From positions 69,147,001-69,211,000 of the forward strand of contig CM070899.1 of assembly GCA_036417435.1 (NCBI GenBank): a stretch of DNA of 64,000 bases. The letters run 5' to 3'. Positions 34,492-46,690 of this stretch are shown in pieces. The DNA comes from Inia geoffrensis (lineage: Eukaryota > Chordata > Mammalia > Artiodactyla > Iniidae). How positions within the stretch are numbered: position 1 is the stretch's first letter; the number at the start of each line of letters is the position of its first letter. Position numbers and translations under genes: made by a program. The notes under the pieces are model-generated. The model saw only the letters and a list, made by a program, of their open reading frames with translations, did not search any database and was not told where the DNA came from.

Positions 34492-34699
34492 AAAAGTGTT
34501 ATCCAAGGCAGAGAGGACTCTAGAATGGGTGGGTAGAGAAGGGGGATGGCGAGTACTAGTGCTGTGGGGACTGTAGTTTGTCTCACTAACCCTCCTCATG
34601 TAAGTTTCTCCAGAAATTTTGAACAACCCAAATCTTGGAGAAGTGGTGCCATCATGATACTAATTTAATGTGAGAAGCAAGTGGGGCTGAACGGTGTAA

Positions 34700-35117
34700 A
34701 TAGTGGAATGCAGTAGACACAGATTCTATTTCCTGGGCCAGTGCACCCATCCCCCACTTGCTGTGAGTGATGACAGTTAACAGCCTACAGGGATATGCCT
34801 GAGAGCTGTCCCAGGTTGACAGAAGCCTGGCCATTTGGAAATGCCTAGGAGCGTATGCCTTCTCCCCAGGGCCATCCTGGAGACTGTGGTTTATTGATAT
34901 AAGGTCTGGACCTTTATCTCAAGGTGGGACAACTTTATGATGCTGTTCCTGACCCAGAGCCTCTTGAAGAATCAGACCGAAGCTGAACTACTGAACTTAC
35001 ATCTTTGTCTATATTCTTGCTGCCCTCACTGTATGTTAGGTTTCACTTGAGCACATTGCCTCAATAAATCACTTGCACAAGAATCCTTGTCTCTTAGGCT
35101 CTGCTTTTAAGAAACCC
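34700..35117 (+). mobile_element. 3' LTR of the ERV-L relic
   Basis: The right part aligns with the 5' LTR: 'aaggtgggacaact', 'caataaatcacttgcacaagaatccttgtctcttaggctctgctttt' (AATAAA at about 35062). The left border is not clear. The high divergence between the two LTRs indicates great age. Confidence 0.6.
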
Positions 35118-35191
35118 ACCCTCAGAAATTCTCTTCTGTGTTCTCATAGCTCCTTTCACTTTGTATCAGATACCTCCTATCGTATCATTTA

Positions 35192-35471
35192 TTTTCATTT
35201 ATTTATTTTTGGGCTGCGTTGGGTCTTTGTTGCTGAGTGCAGGCTTTCTTTAGTTGCAGCAAGCAGGGGCTACTCTTCGTTGTGGTACGCGGGCTTCTCA
35301 TTGCAGTGGCTTCTCTTGTTGCAGAGCACGGGCTCTAGAGCACAGGCTTAGTAGTTGTGGCGCACGGGCTTAGTTGCTCCGCGGCATGTAAGATCTTCCC
35401 GCACCAGGGCTTGAACCTGTGTCACTTGCTTTGGCAGGTGGATCCTTAACCACTGTACCACCAGGGAAGTC
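35192..35471 (-). mobile_element. CHR-type SINE (long form), minus strand
   Basis: 'tttttgggctgcgttgggtctttg', 'ggggctactcttcg', 'gctccgcggcatgtaagatcttcc' and the end 'ccaccagggaagtcc'. Target duplication cctatcgtatcattta (35176-35191) and cctatcatatcattta (35472-35487), 16 bp with one change. Confidence 0.96.
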
Positions 35472-35487
35472 CCTATCATATCATTTA

Positions 35488-35630
35488 ATACTTTGCATTT
35501 ATCTTCATTACTAACTATGAGCTCCAGGAGGAATTTGTCTCTGGGTCTCTATTATCTAAAACAATTCCTGACACAGACTACATAAAAGCATGTTGAATGA
35601 ACTGAACAAACAACTGAGCAAATGAGTAAA
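35488..35630 (+). repeat. L2/MIR 3' end, plus strand
   Basis: 'ctatgagctccaggaggaatttgtctctgggtctc' and 'cattgacacagactacataaaagcatgttgaatgaactg'-like tail (cctgacacagactac...gttgaatgaac) give the sense L2 3' end. Confidence 0.7.
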
Positions 35631-36294
35631 TAGTCACTATTGTAGGGTTTGTCAAATCTGGGCTAGACTATGCTTTGAATCTTTTCATCTTAATTAGAAA
35701 AAAAATTCAAGATACTTACTGTGGCTGATCAGTAGTTTCAATGTATGTAATTCTCAATTGAATGTAATTTCCAAGTAATAATAAGGTGTTTTTCTTCATT
35801 TTTAGCTCTATACCTGAAGGTGGTGAAATTCAACTGACCAAATTGTGCTGGTCTCAGGAGCTACCAATTGCTCACTCTGTGATGGAAGGACTATACCATA
35901 CTCCTGCAGCATAGAGGAAATCCTCTAAGGTAAATTGTTGTTTTACAATTTCTTCTGATAGTAAAATTCCACTAGGCTTTTTCCAATGAGGAAATCCCTT
36001 GAGCTTTTCTTTTGATTTATTTAGGAAACAATGGTTCCTGCCTCTTCCAAAATAGTTTAGGCATACATATCAAAAGGAACAAACAGTTCTAAACAAAGGT
36101 TTGCAAATTTTCTTCATATTTCCTCTGTGCAGATTTATAGATGTCTTATTGGAAAATCTCAGAGACTTTAGTTAGCAAAGCTTCCCATGTGGGATATTTC
36201 CTGCTTGCTCCTTCGGATTCACTCCTCATTTTCCCACCCTTCTATGTGACCCTAGGAGTCTGACCTGTTTGGACTGCATCAATGGTAGAATTTT
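35631..36294. other. Unique DNA
   Basis: No feature recognised. Confidence 0.5.
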
Positions 36295-36650
36295 TTTTAT
36301 AATTAGTGAGCATAAATACTTTTCACATACTTATCGGATATGTGTGTTTTATTGATAATCTGTTCATGACCTTATTCCATAGGGATGTTTATCTTTATCT
36401 TAATGATTTCTAAGTTATTTTTATGTTAGGATGATTCATCCATTGTCTTACATATATGTTACATTATCCCTAGTTTTCTGTTTATCTTTCAAACTTTTCA
36501 AACAGTACCTAAATTTTTATTTTTATATTCTTTAATGGTTTGTGTGTTTCATATCTGACTTAGATATCCATGAAAAATCTGGTTATGAGTCAAATAAACG
36601 GAGGATCCCTAATAATATTTAGCTGCTATGCAAATGCCTGTTGTTTTAGG
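36295..36650 (-). mobile_element. Very old L1/HAL1 fragment, probable
   Basis: T-rich plus strand with 'tattgataatctgttcatgaccttattcc' and 'tgtgtttcatatctgacttagatatccatg', like the reverse of an ancient L1 ORF2 stretch. No borders. Confidence 0.35.
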
Positions 36651-36879
36651 GGGTTACTGAAAATAACTTCTAGCTTGGACACTAGAAGACAGAAGAACAT
36701 CAGATTTCTTTAATTTGTCTATTGTAGAACAGATCATATTCATTGATTTTCTTTTGAAAATTCTTCCCTCTATTTTATTTGGAGCTATCTAGTTGCAGAG
36801 CTTCCCAGTTACTTTGTGGAGGTTGGAGGCAAGTGCACCTATGCACTTCCTCAAGCATTTCATTCCCTAATCCAAGGAT

Positions 36880-39800
36880 TACTAGCAACTTTTCAGGTCA
36901 CTCAGTAAATGGGCCAACGTGGAATATGTTGCTTCTAAATTCCAAAGAGGCCCATTAGGCATTGTGTCTCTTTTTTGGTTGTGCCATAACTTACCCTTAA
37001 TCTTAGAAGGCACATCTCAACATGCCCTACAGTACTGAAGCCCTAGAAATTCCACTGAGGTAGAAGGTCCCTGATTTTTTGTCAGATTTATTTCCCACCC
37101 TCTGACACACAAATGTCTTACCCATAAGTCTAGAGTAGTTTGTATTTCTTCCTCACTAGGTCCATCAATGTAATAGACCAGAGTGATTTCTTGTGGAAAG
37201 GAAAGGCAGTCAAGATTCCTGAAAACTGAATTATGACATAGGATTGGAAAGTTGATATACCCCTAAGGCAGGGCAGAGAAGTTGTATTGTTGGCCTTGCC
37301 ACCTGAAAACAAACTGCTTCTGGTGGTCTTTATTGACAGGTATCAGAAAAAGCATTTGCCAGATCAATAGCTATATACCAGGTACAAGGGGATGTATTAA
37401 TTTGCTCAATGAAACCCCAACTGATATAGCCATTGCAATTTTAGTAATTATTCAGTTAAACCTAAAATAATCCACTGTCTTTTCCAAGATCCCTGTCTTC
37501 TTCACAGATCAAATAGGAAAGTTGAATGGGGATGTGGTGGGAATCACCACACATGCATCTTTCGAGTCATTGATAGTGGTACTAATCTCTGCATTCTCTC
37601 CAGGAATGTGGTATTGCTTTTGGTTTACTATTTTCCTAGGTAGAGGCAGTTCTAATGGCTTCCAATTGGCCTTTCCCACCATAATAGCCTTCTCACCACA
37701 GATCAGAGAACCAAAGTGGGAAATCTCTCAGCTGCTAAGTATGCTTATTCAAATTATGCATTCTACAACTGGAGAAATAACCCCAGGATGGATTTGGGGA
37801 CCCACTGGCCCCACTGTGAGTCAGACCTGAGCTAAAATTACATTGATCACGTGACCTCCATAAGCCCCTACTATAACTGGTGGACCACAGTGATGCTTTA
37901 GGTCACCTGGAATCAGTGTCAGTTCAGAGCCAGTGTTCAGTAGTCCCAGAAAGGTCTGATTATTTCCTTTTCTCCAACATACTGTTATCCTAGTAAAAGG
38001 CCATAGTTACCTTTGGAGGAGGACTGAAATACAGATTAGCAGTATAAATTTCTAGCAGTGTACCAGGGTCTTTCCTTAAGAGGGCCTCCCTTGCATTTAA
38101 AGAGTTCCAGGTCTGTAAACTGGCTCAGGTCTGGCAACGGATTGAGGGGCTGTGACTCTCTCTTTTTATATTCAAGTTAGACTTTTATTCACTTAACACA
38201 GAATTTTTCTGCTTATACAGATCAAGTAAGTATTTAGTAGGCTTGCTATTTAGTTCACATTTAGGTATATACCATGATCAGCTAGTGAATACTACTTGAG
38301 TCAGACTATTCTAATTGCTGCTTTGACTGCTGTCCACTGCAGTAACCATACTCACTTTTCTTTTGGCAGCTGAGTGGTGCCATTTGGACCCTGCCACTCT
38401 GGGATTCAGTTACTCTCTTGCATTTAGGTTTCCCAATTCAGTGACTGCAGTTCCCAATGTAAGGTCTGGCTTACAGAGATAAGCAAGCAACAGAGCACTT
38501 CAAGGCTGTTGGGACTCCCCTCACAAATTGATTCCTCATAGTTGTGGTAAAAAGTGTGTCTTCTGGACTATCCCAGGGTGGGTGAGTAGGTCTTAAGTGA
38601 GAAATCCACTCTAACATTTCAGTCTCCCTAAGCCTTTGAATCCCTTCCTCTACAGTAAAGCAAGGTCAGTCCCGCATTTCCAACTTGCTCACTGTGGGCC
38701 ACCTTTTGGTCCATGTTTTAGCCAATCAACCAAACAAATTGTTAGATCCCTTTCTAACTCTCCAAGATGCAAAATTAAATGCAGAATCACTGCTTAGTCA
38801 GTCCATATTAATGAATTTGGCCTGATCCAACTTTATATTCCTGATACCATTATCCCACATCCTTATTTTCCATTCCCACACATGTTCTCCAAATTTCTGT
38901 CTGTAGAAACTGGGAAATTCAGGTTCTTTTTTTTTTGGAGTATATTGCACATCCTCATGGGTCACACTTTCTACCTCGGCCTTAGGGACCTATTGGGTCT
39001 TTAGCCTGGTTGTAGGTCTGGAAGCACAGAGGAGTGGAGGACAGTCAGCATTGTCTTGCGTGGCACCTGCCTCAGGGTAGGCCATTACTCTTTCATCAGG
39101 CATTGCAGGGTTAATCCCCCTCAGATGGGGATGGAGAGGCTGCTTCTACTGGAGGTTCCACTGGGGATGAAAAGACCTCTTCCATTGTGAGTAGAGAGGC
39201 TGCTTCCATTGACAAAATGATTCATCAGAATTTAGGGCCTCAGTGTCTGTAGCTTCAGCAAGGGCTTTTCATGTGCCCTCACTCCACTTTTCAGGATCCC
39301 AGTGCCTTCCCAATCAGTGCCCTTTAATAGTAGACACCTTACCAGGCTGGGAGTTCAACATGCCTTGTAATTCAACCAGCTGCAGGTTGAGATTCTGCTT
39401 TTGATTTTCAGCATTTTCAGCCCTACAGCTATAGGAGCACACATAGAGCTTTCAGGTCATTTATGTGGCTCTTGAACTGGGAATGTGAATCCCTGAGCTC
39501 ATTCTTTTCTTCTCCCACTTTGTCCACCAGTGAGTGTTTGGAGCAATGAGTTACTCTCCTTATACTTGTTAGTTTGACAAAAACGTTCAAAAGTATCATG
39601 TACACAGACACTTAGATCCTTGCTTCTTGTAAGTGGTTGTTTAGGAGTCTCCAGTGGTGATATTTTGCTTATCTCTGTTGCCAGAGGTTGCCGGATCATG
39701 AACTATCAGTGCTTTCTTTACTACTGGAAATGGAGTCATTAGCATCTTTAAACCTAATCAAATTAGAAAGCCAATTCCAGAAACCCCAGAACCAATTCAG

Positions 39801-39896
39801 AAAACTCATTCTTATAGAATGAGTTATATAGAAAAACTTATATAGAAAAACTCATTCCTATTCTAGTGATCCTCTAGAATCACTGTTGGTAAAATC
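36880..39896 (-). mobile_element. ERV-L internal region, minus strand
   Basis: On the minus strand, running down from the LTR at 39897, there is first a primer-binding-like stretch (reverse of about 39876-39896). Then a gag-like region follows, with a short coiled-coil frame at 39429-39611. Protease and the first part of reverse transcriptase resembling ERV-L pol lie at about 36900-38000. The element stops before integrase. All frames carry several stops and shifts. It is a class III endogenous retrovirus fossil with no usable gene and no 3' LTR found. Confidence 0.68.
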
Positions 39897-40504
39897 TGTT
39901 TTAGAGTTCCCCAGAGAAACAGAACCAGTAGGATAGAGATAGAGAGGGAGATAAAGATGGAGATAGACGTACAGCTAGAACTAGAGTGAGAGTGATAGTG
40001 AGAGCAAGAGAGAGAGAGATTGAGAATGAAAGAGATTTATTATAAGGAATCAGCTCACATGATTATGGAGGTTGGTAAATCTTAGGTCTGCAGGGTTAAT
40101 CAGCATGATGGAGGCTCAGGAGAGCCAGTGGTTTAGTTTCAGTCTCAGTCTGAAGGTCTGAGAGCCTGATGGTGTTGTTCTAGTCCAAAGCCCAGAAGGC
40201 TTGAGACCCAAGAAGAGCTGATGTTTCAGTTTGAGTCCAAAGGCAGAAAAAAGCCAATATCCCTCAAACTCTCAAAAAGCACTCTTTTACTCATGGGAGG
40301 GTCAGCCTTTTTGTTCTAGTCAGCCTTCAACTGATTTAATGAGGCCCATCCACTTTAGGGAGAGCAATCTGCTTCACTCAGTCTACTGATTTAAATGTTA
40401 ATCTCATCCAGAACTATCTTCATAGATATATCCAGAACAGTGTTGACTAAGTATCTGGGTACCCTGTGGCCCAGTCAAGTTAACACATAAAATTAATCAT
40501 CACA
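39897..40504 (-). mobile_element. MLT2-type LTR (ERV-L), 5' LTR of the minus-strand relic
   Basis: On the minus strand it begins TGTGATGATTAATTTTATGTG (reverse of 40484-40504) and ends ...CTAAAACA at 39897, with TG...CA ends. Diagnostic parts on the plus strand are 'cccagagaaacagaaccagtagg', 'gagatttattataaggaatcagctcac' and 'cttcaactgatttaatgaggcccatcc'. A GA/GATA-rich simple stretch (39934-40026) has expanded in it. Its place directly upstream of the primer-binding-like site fits a 5' LTR. Confidence 0.8.
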
Positions 40505-40599
40505 CCAGACTTTGCCCCCCCAAAAAAAGGCCTCAATCTTTAATACCAAGTATTACTACTCCAATTTGTATGTTATGTTTGTTGGGTATTTAAATCTCA

Positions 40600-41445
40600 A
40601 TTTGTTTGTTTCCTCCCTAAATTAATCATTATTATTCTTGTTATTTAATGAAGTCAGTACTTTTTTCGATTTATCTACGTTTTACCAATTTATTTGCTCA
40701 CTTCCCCTTTTTTCATCTCAATCCTTCTTTACCAATTCAATATTCTTTTTCATGAAGAATATTCATTAGCAATTCCTTCAATGATAGTCTGTTGGTAGTA
40801 AATACAATTCATTTTTATTTGTGAAATGCCTATTTAGATCTCATTCTTAAATGATGTTAAATGAGCACAAAATATCCATTTTTATGAGAATTTAAAATTT
40901 TCTCAGCTCATTGAAGAGGATAATTTACTTTCTTCCCTTTTTCATATTGCTACTGAGAAACATCTATGTCTAATTGTTGATTCTTGTTTGCCTCTTCTCT
41001 TGGCTTGGTTTAAAAATCACTTATTTGCCTTTGCTGCTTTAGAGACTGCTTGGGATTTATAAGATTTCTTGAATCTGAGGACTGGAGTGTTTTATAACTT
41101 CTGGAAAATTCTCAGCCATTCTTTTAATAGATAGGCTTTTCACCATTCTCTCTATATTCTCCCTTGAAATTACTTTTGAATATATGTGTGACTTTCTCAT
41201 TTTACCTAATGTCTCTTAACCTCTCTTTTTGTATTTTTCCATTTCCTTGGTCTCTCTGTGTTTCTTCACATTTATCCTTCTATTCACTAATTCTATCTTT
41301 AACCATATCTAGTCCCTTTTTTAAAAATTTCAGTGACTAAATTTTTTATTTCTAAAAGTTATTTTTCATTTTTTTTCAAATTTGCCTGGTCCAATTTTTT
41401 CATTAGTAATAATCTTGCATTATGTTTTAAAATTATAGGAAACAA
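40600..41445 (-). mobile_element. Old L1/HAL1 fragment (ORF1 region), minus strand
   Basis: The T-rich plus strand has 'ttctggaaaattctcagccattc', 'caccattctctctatattctccc', 'ttccttggtctctctgtgtttcttc' and 'ttcactaattctatctttaacc', the reverse of the ORF1 coiled-coil area of ancient L1/HAL1 copies. Confidence 0.6.
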
Positions 41446-41446
41446 A

Positions 41447-42265
41447 ACAGTTAACTGGAATCAGATATAAAGAAACTGAACATCCTTTGTGGAGAAAAGG
41501 GAACTCTTATGCACTTTTGGTGGGATTGTAAATTGGTGTAGCCACTGTGGAAAAAAGCATGGAGTTTCCTCAAAAAATTAAAAATAGGACTGTCATATGA
41601 TTCAGCAATTTTACTTCTGGGTATCTAGCTGAAGAAAACAAAAACACTAATTCGAAAGGTAACATGCAAAGCAGTGTCCATTGCAGCATTATTTACAATA
41701 GGCAAGATATGGAAGCAATCTAAATATCCATTAATAGAAGAATGGATAAAGAAGATGTGGTATATATATGTATAAATATATATATATGTGGAATATTACT
41801 CAGCCATAAAAAATGAGATTTTGCCATTTGTGACAATATGGATGGATATAGAGAATATTATGCTAATTGAAATAAGTCAGATAAAGACAAATACCATATT
41901 ATCTCACTTTTATGTGGAATCTAAAAAAACAAAACAAACAAAACAGTATGAAAAGAGACTCATAAATACAGAGAACAAATGGGTTGTTTACAGAGGGGAG
42001 GAAGATGGGTTGGGAGAAAAATAGGGGAAGAGGATTAAGAGGTACAAACATCCAGTTATAAAATAGATAAGCCACAGGGATGTAATATACAGCATAAGGA
42101 ATATGGTCAATGATATTATAATAACTTTGTACAGGGACAGATGGTTACTAGACTTATTGTGGTGATCATTTCATAATGTAGGCAAATGTCAAATCACTCT
42201 GTAATACACCTGAAACTAACATAATATTGTACATTAACTATATTTCAATTAATTTTTTAAATAAA
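41447..42265 (+). mobile_element. 5'-truncated L1 3' end, plus strand
   Basis: Sense L1 ORF2 C-terminal region and 3' UTR: 'ggagaaaagggaactcttatg', 'attcagcaattttacttctgggtatc', 'gaatggataaagaagatgtgg', 'acacctgaaactaacataatattg', 'tatatttcaattaattttt'. The frame at 41788-42024 still reads MEYYSAIKNEILPFVTIWMD, the conserved ORF2p C-terminal stretch. Insertion borders lack a clear target duplication. Confidence 0.9.
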
Positions 42266-42269
42266 AAGA

Positions 42270-43399
42270 GAATGAACGTCCTTAAAGCAAACACACAGTG
42301 CCTTTTAAATTCTTTTAAACAGCAATGGATTTATACTATATGATGCTTTTGTAACTAGCTTTTTTATAAGAAAATTTGGAGATCTTTTATATACCAGCAT
42401 ATATAGATATACCTAATCTTTCTTAATTGCTGCAAAGTATTCAATTATATGCATTGTTGATAGTATTGTATTACTTTCTTAGCCTTTTGAGTCCTTCCTC
42501 TATTTATTTTAGCCAGTTTAAACGTACTTGTTTTTTTTAGTGTGTCTCAATCTTATTACCTAAAGCTCCCAGGGTCTTATTCTGCTGTTTGCTTTTTCTG
42601 TGGATGCAAAATTTTTATAGACGTTTTTTTCCTACCTAGGTCCCAGGACACCTCAACAAGGTTTCTCTCATTTCACTTTGCCAGTAGAAGACTTTTTCCC
42701 TAGCTACCCTTGTCCTGAGGACATAGCCCTTCATGTGTCCTGGACTTATATATGTGTCTTTGAGGAGAGGGTTTGCTAGTCCAACTCCCCAACTCAAGCA
42801 GTTCCAGTGCCTTGGTTTTTGGTCCATAATGTTCATTAAATTCCTTTCAATAACAAGAGTGACTAATATGCCTCAACCTCTCGAGCTGCCGAACTGTCAG
42901 CATGAGTTCACTAATCTGGTTTTCAATTTTCTCTTTGCTTTTAGCCCCTGGAGATTTTACAACTTCTCTGTGAGTTTGACTATGCATTTCAAACAATGTT
43001 TGTTATGTTATTATCTCATACTTATAAGTGTTTGCTGCTGAAGATTTTCAGGGTCTCTAATAATCTGTAATGTTGCTAGACATAGAAGTCCTACTGTTTT
43101 TTCACTCAGGCTTAGAAATGCCTGGGTGCTGCTTGTCTCTGAAACTCTCTAACTCTGAATTCCTTGTCTTCATGTGTTCTTATTGATATATTTAAGTAAA
43201 GTGGGGCTAATTTAGGTCTGAAAATTTGACATGGGCCTTGTTTGAATTTCAAAGTAAAAATGAACATGCCTAATGAACAATGCCAAGGACATATCTGGCA
43301 AATATCTTTATTCTTCCTCACCTCCTTCCCTTCTCTCACACAATAGCTCAAGCTCCCTGTTTCAATTTCAAGTCCAATATCAATTTTATAATTACATTC
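42270..43399. other. AT-rich DNA, perhaps decayed L1
   Basis: 42520-43060 (for example 'gggtcttattctgctgtttgc') could be the continuation of the old L1/HAL1 at 40600-41445, but I cannot support it firmly. No gene. Confidence 0.35.
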
Positions 43400-43520
43400 G
43401 AGGCAGTGCAAGGTAGTAGAAATAATAGTGACTACAATGAAACAACCTGAATTATAGTTTAAGTTCCACCACTAAATTGTATGCCCTTGAATTAAATTAT
43501 TCTACCTTTTAGTGCCACTG
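43400..43520 (+). repeat. MIR SINE, plus strand
   Basis: 'gaggcagtgcaaggtagtagaaataatagtgac', then 'cctgaattatagtttaagttccaccactaaattgtatgcccttg' give the sense MIR 5' half. Confidence 0.72.
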
Positions 43521-45489
43521 GTAATCTGTATGAAACCCTCAAGCTCTATCTATGATCATGCAATTCTAGAGCTTATTACTTCTAAGAATTACTTCTAGCC
43601 ACCAAAAGTATAGAATGATTAAAAGCTGGAAGGTTTTATGTTTTTACGTTTTTTAAATTATAATTTTTAAAGGCATTCATAAAAACTGAACGAAAGGGTA
43701 ATTCTTAGTTTCTGGGGTTTTCCCATAAATCAGGAGAAAGTGGTCATTAGATACATTATATTAAAATTATTGAGGGTAAGAAAATAGACTGACATGATTT
43801 CAATAGGAAAAGTCTAGACATCCCAACATGTAAGTGTCTAGGTTACATGTAGGGCTGGAGCTAACTATTCTGACCCAGAGCATAATTGAAGGAATTAAAT
43901 ATAGTCACAAAGCATGTAATTAAGCAACTGACTATGGTGTTTCATTCTTTGCAGTAATTCGACATTTCGTCTACAGTGTCAGTTTATCCTGTGTTCTCCC
44001 CTGTTTACTCTTACCCCTACTCACACAACCCACTGAAGCCCAGAAATAGACAGAAGCCACTAGAAAAGTTCTCAGAATCCTGACTCCCTCGATCCTAAAA
44101 GCTATTTGTAATAGTTAGGAATTATATACACATATTTCTATGGTCAGAGCACTTCCTTTAATAAAAATGCTGGGAAGGAAATTTGTAGATCTTTTTGCTC
44201 GTGGCCTTTTAGCACTTTTGACATTTCAGAGGTGAATCTCTCTTGTGATTTTGCCTACTCAAATTTATATGGGTTCCTTCTGTACTTTCACCAATAATAA
44301 TGAGATTATTTTATCTTTAATTTTCTTTAACAGTAGTAAAGGACCTCCAAACCTGTGGTATGATTTCCTCTAAAAGCATTGATAGCATTTTTTAGACTCG
44401 CTCTCTGGAGGCCTTAGTTGATAGTAGGGAAATGTACCTCCCATAGACTTCCAGTAGATGGCAGGTACAGTATTTCAAACCTCTCATAACATGAAAAAAT
44501 CCAATAGCTCAATGCGTAAATATAGATTGTTATTGTGTTTTAAATCTCAAGAGCAATAAAAAGAAAGAGTAAAACTTTTGTTTATGGATCTAATATCATA
44601 TTACCATATAAGCATCTTCTTATTTTTGTCTTCAACTAAAAATACAAATGCAACAAATGAAAATATGTCTTTATCAGGGAATGCCTGCAATTCCAGATTG
44701 CAAATTAAGCATTTAAATGTTGAATAATATAATCACCATGTTATAGTTGTTAATTAAAGTGCTTAGTGAACAAAGATACATTTAGCAATTTTTAAATATA
44801 AATTTTGGAGGACGAGAAACTATTGTTGTATAGCAATTATAGTTTAGTAGGCTTCCATTTTACACTTTATTTATTCAGGTTTTTTTTACAGATTCATAGA
44901 TGGCAGAAGTACAGACATACATAAATACGTACATATGTACATACAGACAGACAGATTTCTCAATCTGTTCCTTTGTTTTCTTTGACTAATTAATCCCGTA
45001 GTGTTTCCTTCAGCTTACTATAGAAATGACTTTCTACAGTGTATTTGGAAAGAAATTTCTCTCTACTATCTGTGGTAAGAAACAAAGAACGCTTAAGCTG
45101 GCCCCTTATAGATGGGAAATGAGCACTCGGTCAGACCATATATCACCTGATTAGTAAGACAGATGTTTGTTCTGAGAAGGATGACTGTGAAAGCTGTAAA
45201 ATATTCCATTACACATTCAGATACACACTTTCATTAAAAATATGTCCAGGTGTGACACAGCTAAAGTTCCCAGGACTTTCTGAAATATTTTTTATTAACT
45301 CAGTAAAATACTTTCAAAGGATTTAAAAATAGTTTTAGCATCAACATATATCTTGAATTCCTTATAAATTTCTCATGTTTGTGTTATATAGAAGATGTTC
45401 AACGTGACTTGTTTGAATGAAACTCAGCCAAAGTAGATTTTGGGCTATTTACTTGATTTTCCCAACTTTAATACTATATGTTTTACTTA
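43521..45489. other. Unique AT-rich DNA
   Basis: No gene or confident repeat except a small (ACAT/ACAG)n run at 44917-44956. Confidence 0.5.
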
Positions 45490-45655
45490 TTTTGTTTATT
45501 TTCTGTCCTTCCCTTGAAATTATAAGCAAAGGTGTCAAATTTTATTTTATAGTTTTATTCATGATTGAATCCACAACATTTAGAACAATGCCTGTCACTT
45601 AGTGGATGCTTCGTACCTAAGTGTGTAAGTGTAGACTAAGTGAATGAACGGATTT
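45490..45655 (+). repeat. L2 3' end, plus strand
   Basis: 'ttcccttgaaattataagcaaagg', 'cacaacatttagaacaatgcctgtcacttagtggatgctt' and 'tgaatgaacg' form the sense 3' tail. Confidence 0.7.
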
Positions 45656-45764
45656 ACTTTATATGGTTAGGTCGCAGGATAAAAGAAAATAATGAACAGC
45701 AGTCACTCGATGAATGTTGGCTTGGCTCAGTTTCCCTTTTCTCTCTCTCCTGTCTACTGTAGCA

Positions 45765-46690
45765 CATTAGAAACCTTGGAGTCACCTTTGACTCTTATCT
45801 TCCTTCATCACACTGGATTAGATCATTATTTTCAAAATCTTGTCTTCTTAACGTGGTTCATAGATTAGCAGTGTGGGTATTACCTGGGAGATTGTTAGAA
45901 AGTCAGAATTCTGGGCCTTAGCCCAGAACTACTGAATAATAATTTGTATTTTTAAGAAGATTCTCAGGCAATTCATGCATACAGTAAAGTTTGAGAAGTA
46001 CTGATCGAAGTCTGTTTCTTCTCCCACATATTAGATTTTTCCCTTTTCTGTAATCACCGTCAGAGAGAAAACATCTTCCAAGTTAGTTTACTTGCCTCTG
46101 AACTGTACAGTATACCACAACCAGATTTAACGTTTTACACAAACATTTGGTCACAATACACCTCTGCTTAAGGATCTACAACTCCTCCTTTTACCTAGTT
46201 ACAGGAAGTCCAGGTAACTCCTCTTCTGTAATTCATGCCTCTCCATCATCTGGCACCACCCTCCCAACCCAGTATCATCTCTTATCACAATTTATTCTTC
46301 CGTTGGATTTCTGTAGCTTCTACGGTCATTCCTGGCTACTTTGTCTCTTAATCTAGAACACATTTTTTTAACCAAACTTTTTATCTAATCAAACTCTACT
46401 CATCGTTCAATGTTTAACACAAAGAATTATGCCTCCAAGATCTTCCCTCCTTGCTAGAGCCCACATGGATTTCTCCATTGTCTACTGCACATAATTATGC
46501 CACATAATGCTCATTGTGGAATAAGCTGCATTGTTTTGGAGAGTTTTGTTATATGTGAAGGTCTTGTTTCCCTAATAAGATTTTAAGCTAATCAAAAGCA
46601 GAAAGCTTATCTTTTTATTTCTTTGGTATCACTCATAAGTGATTTAGAAACTTAAGTAAATGCTTATGTTCCATTTTAAACTAGTCAACT
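45765..46690 (+). mobile_element. L2 LINE 3' region, plus strand, with a MER5 insertion
   Basis: 'aaaccttggagtcacctttgactct' encodes the L2 motif NLGVTFDS. Later come 'tctacaactcctccttttacc', 'cctccaagatcttccctccttgc' and 'aataagattttaagctaatcaaaagc'. The MER5-type element at 45851-46005 separates two parts. No intact frame. Confidence 0.75.
45851..46005. mobile_element. MER5A-type hAT nonautonomous transposon
   Basis: 'gtggttcatagattagcagtgtggg', 'attacctgggagattgttagaa', 'ctgggccttagcccagaactac' and 'ttctcaggcaattcatgcatac...gtttgagaagtactg' are the arms of MER5A with inverted ends. The 8-bp target duplication is no longer clear. Confidence 0.82.

Larger units (their letters stand above)
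32381..34700 (+). mobile_element. ERV-L internal region, heavily deleted
   Basis: Starts at the primer-binding-like site. A short gag-like coiled-coil frame is seen at about 32648-32845. Further on (about 32940-33400) are segments resembling the integrase end of pol, so protease and most of reverse transcriptase are missing. Stops and indels are abundant and no viral gene is intact. A tandem SINE pair (33851-34491) is inserted. This is an old fossil of class III retrovirus-like elements. Confidence 0.65.

Noticed and set aside
32006..40504. Intact endogenous retroviral gene
   Set aside because: Both ERV-L relics have short frames only, with many stops, shifts and large deletions.
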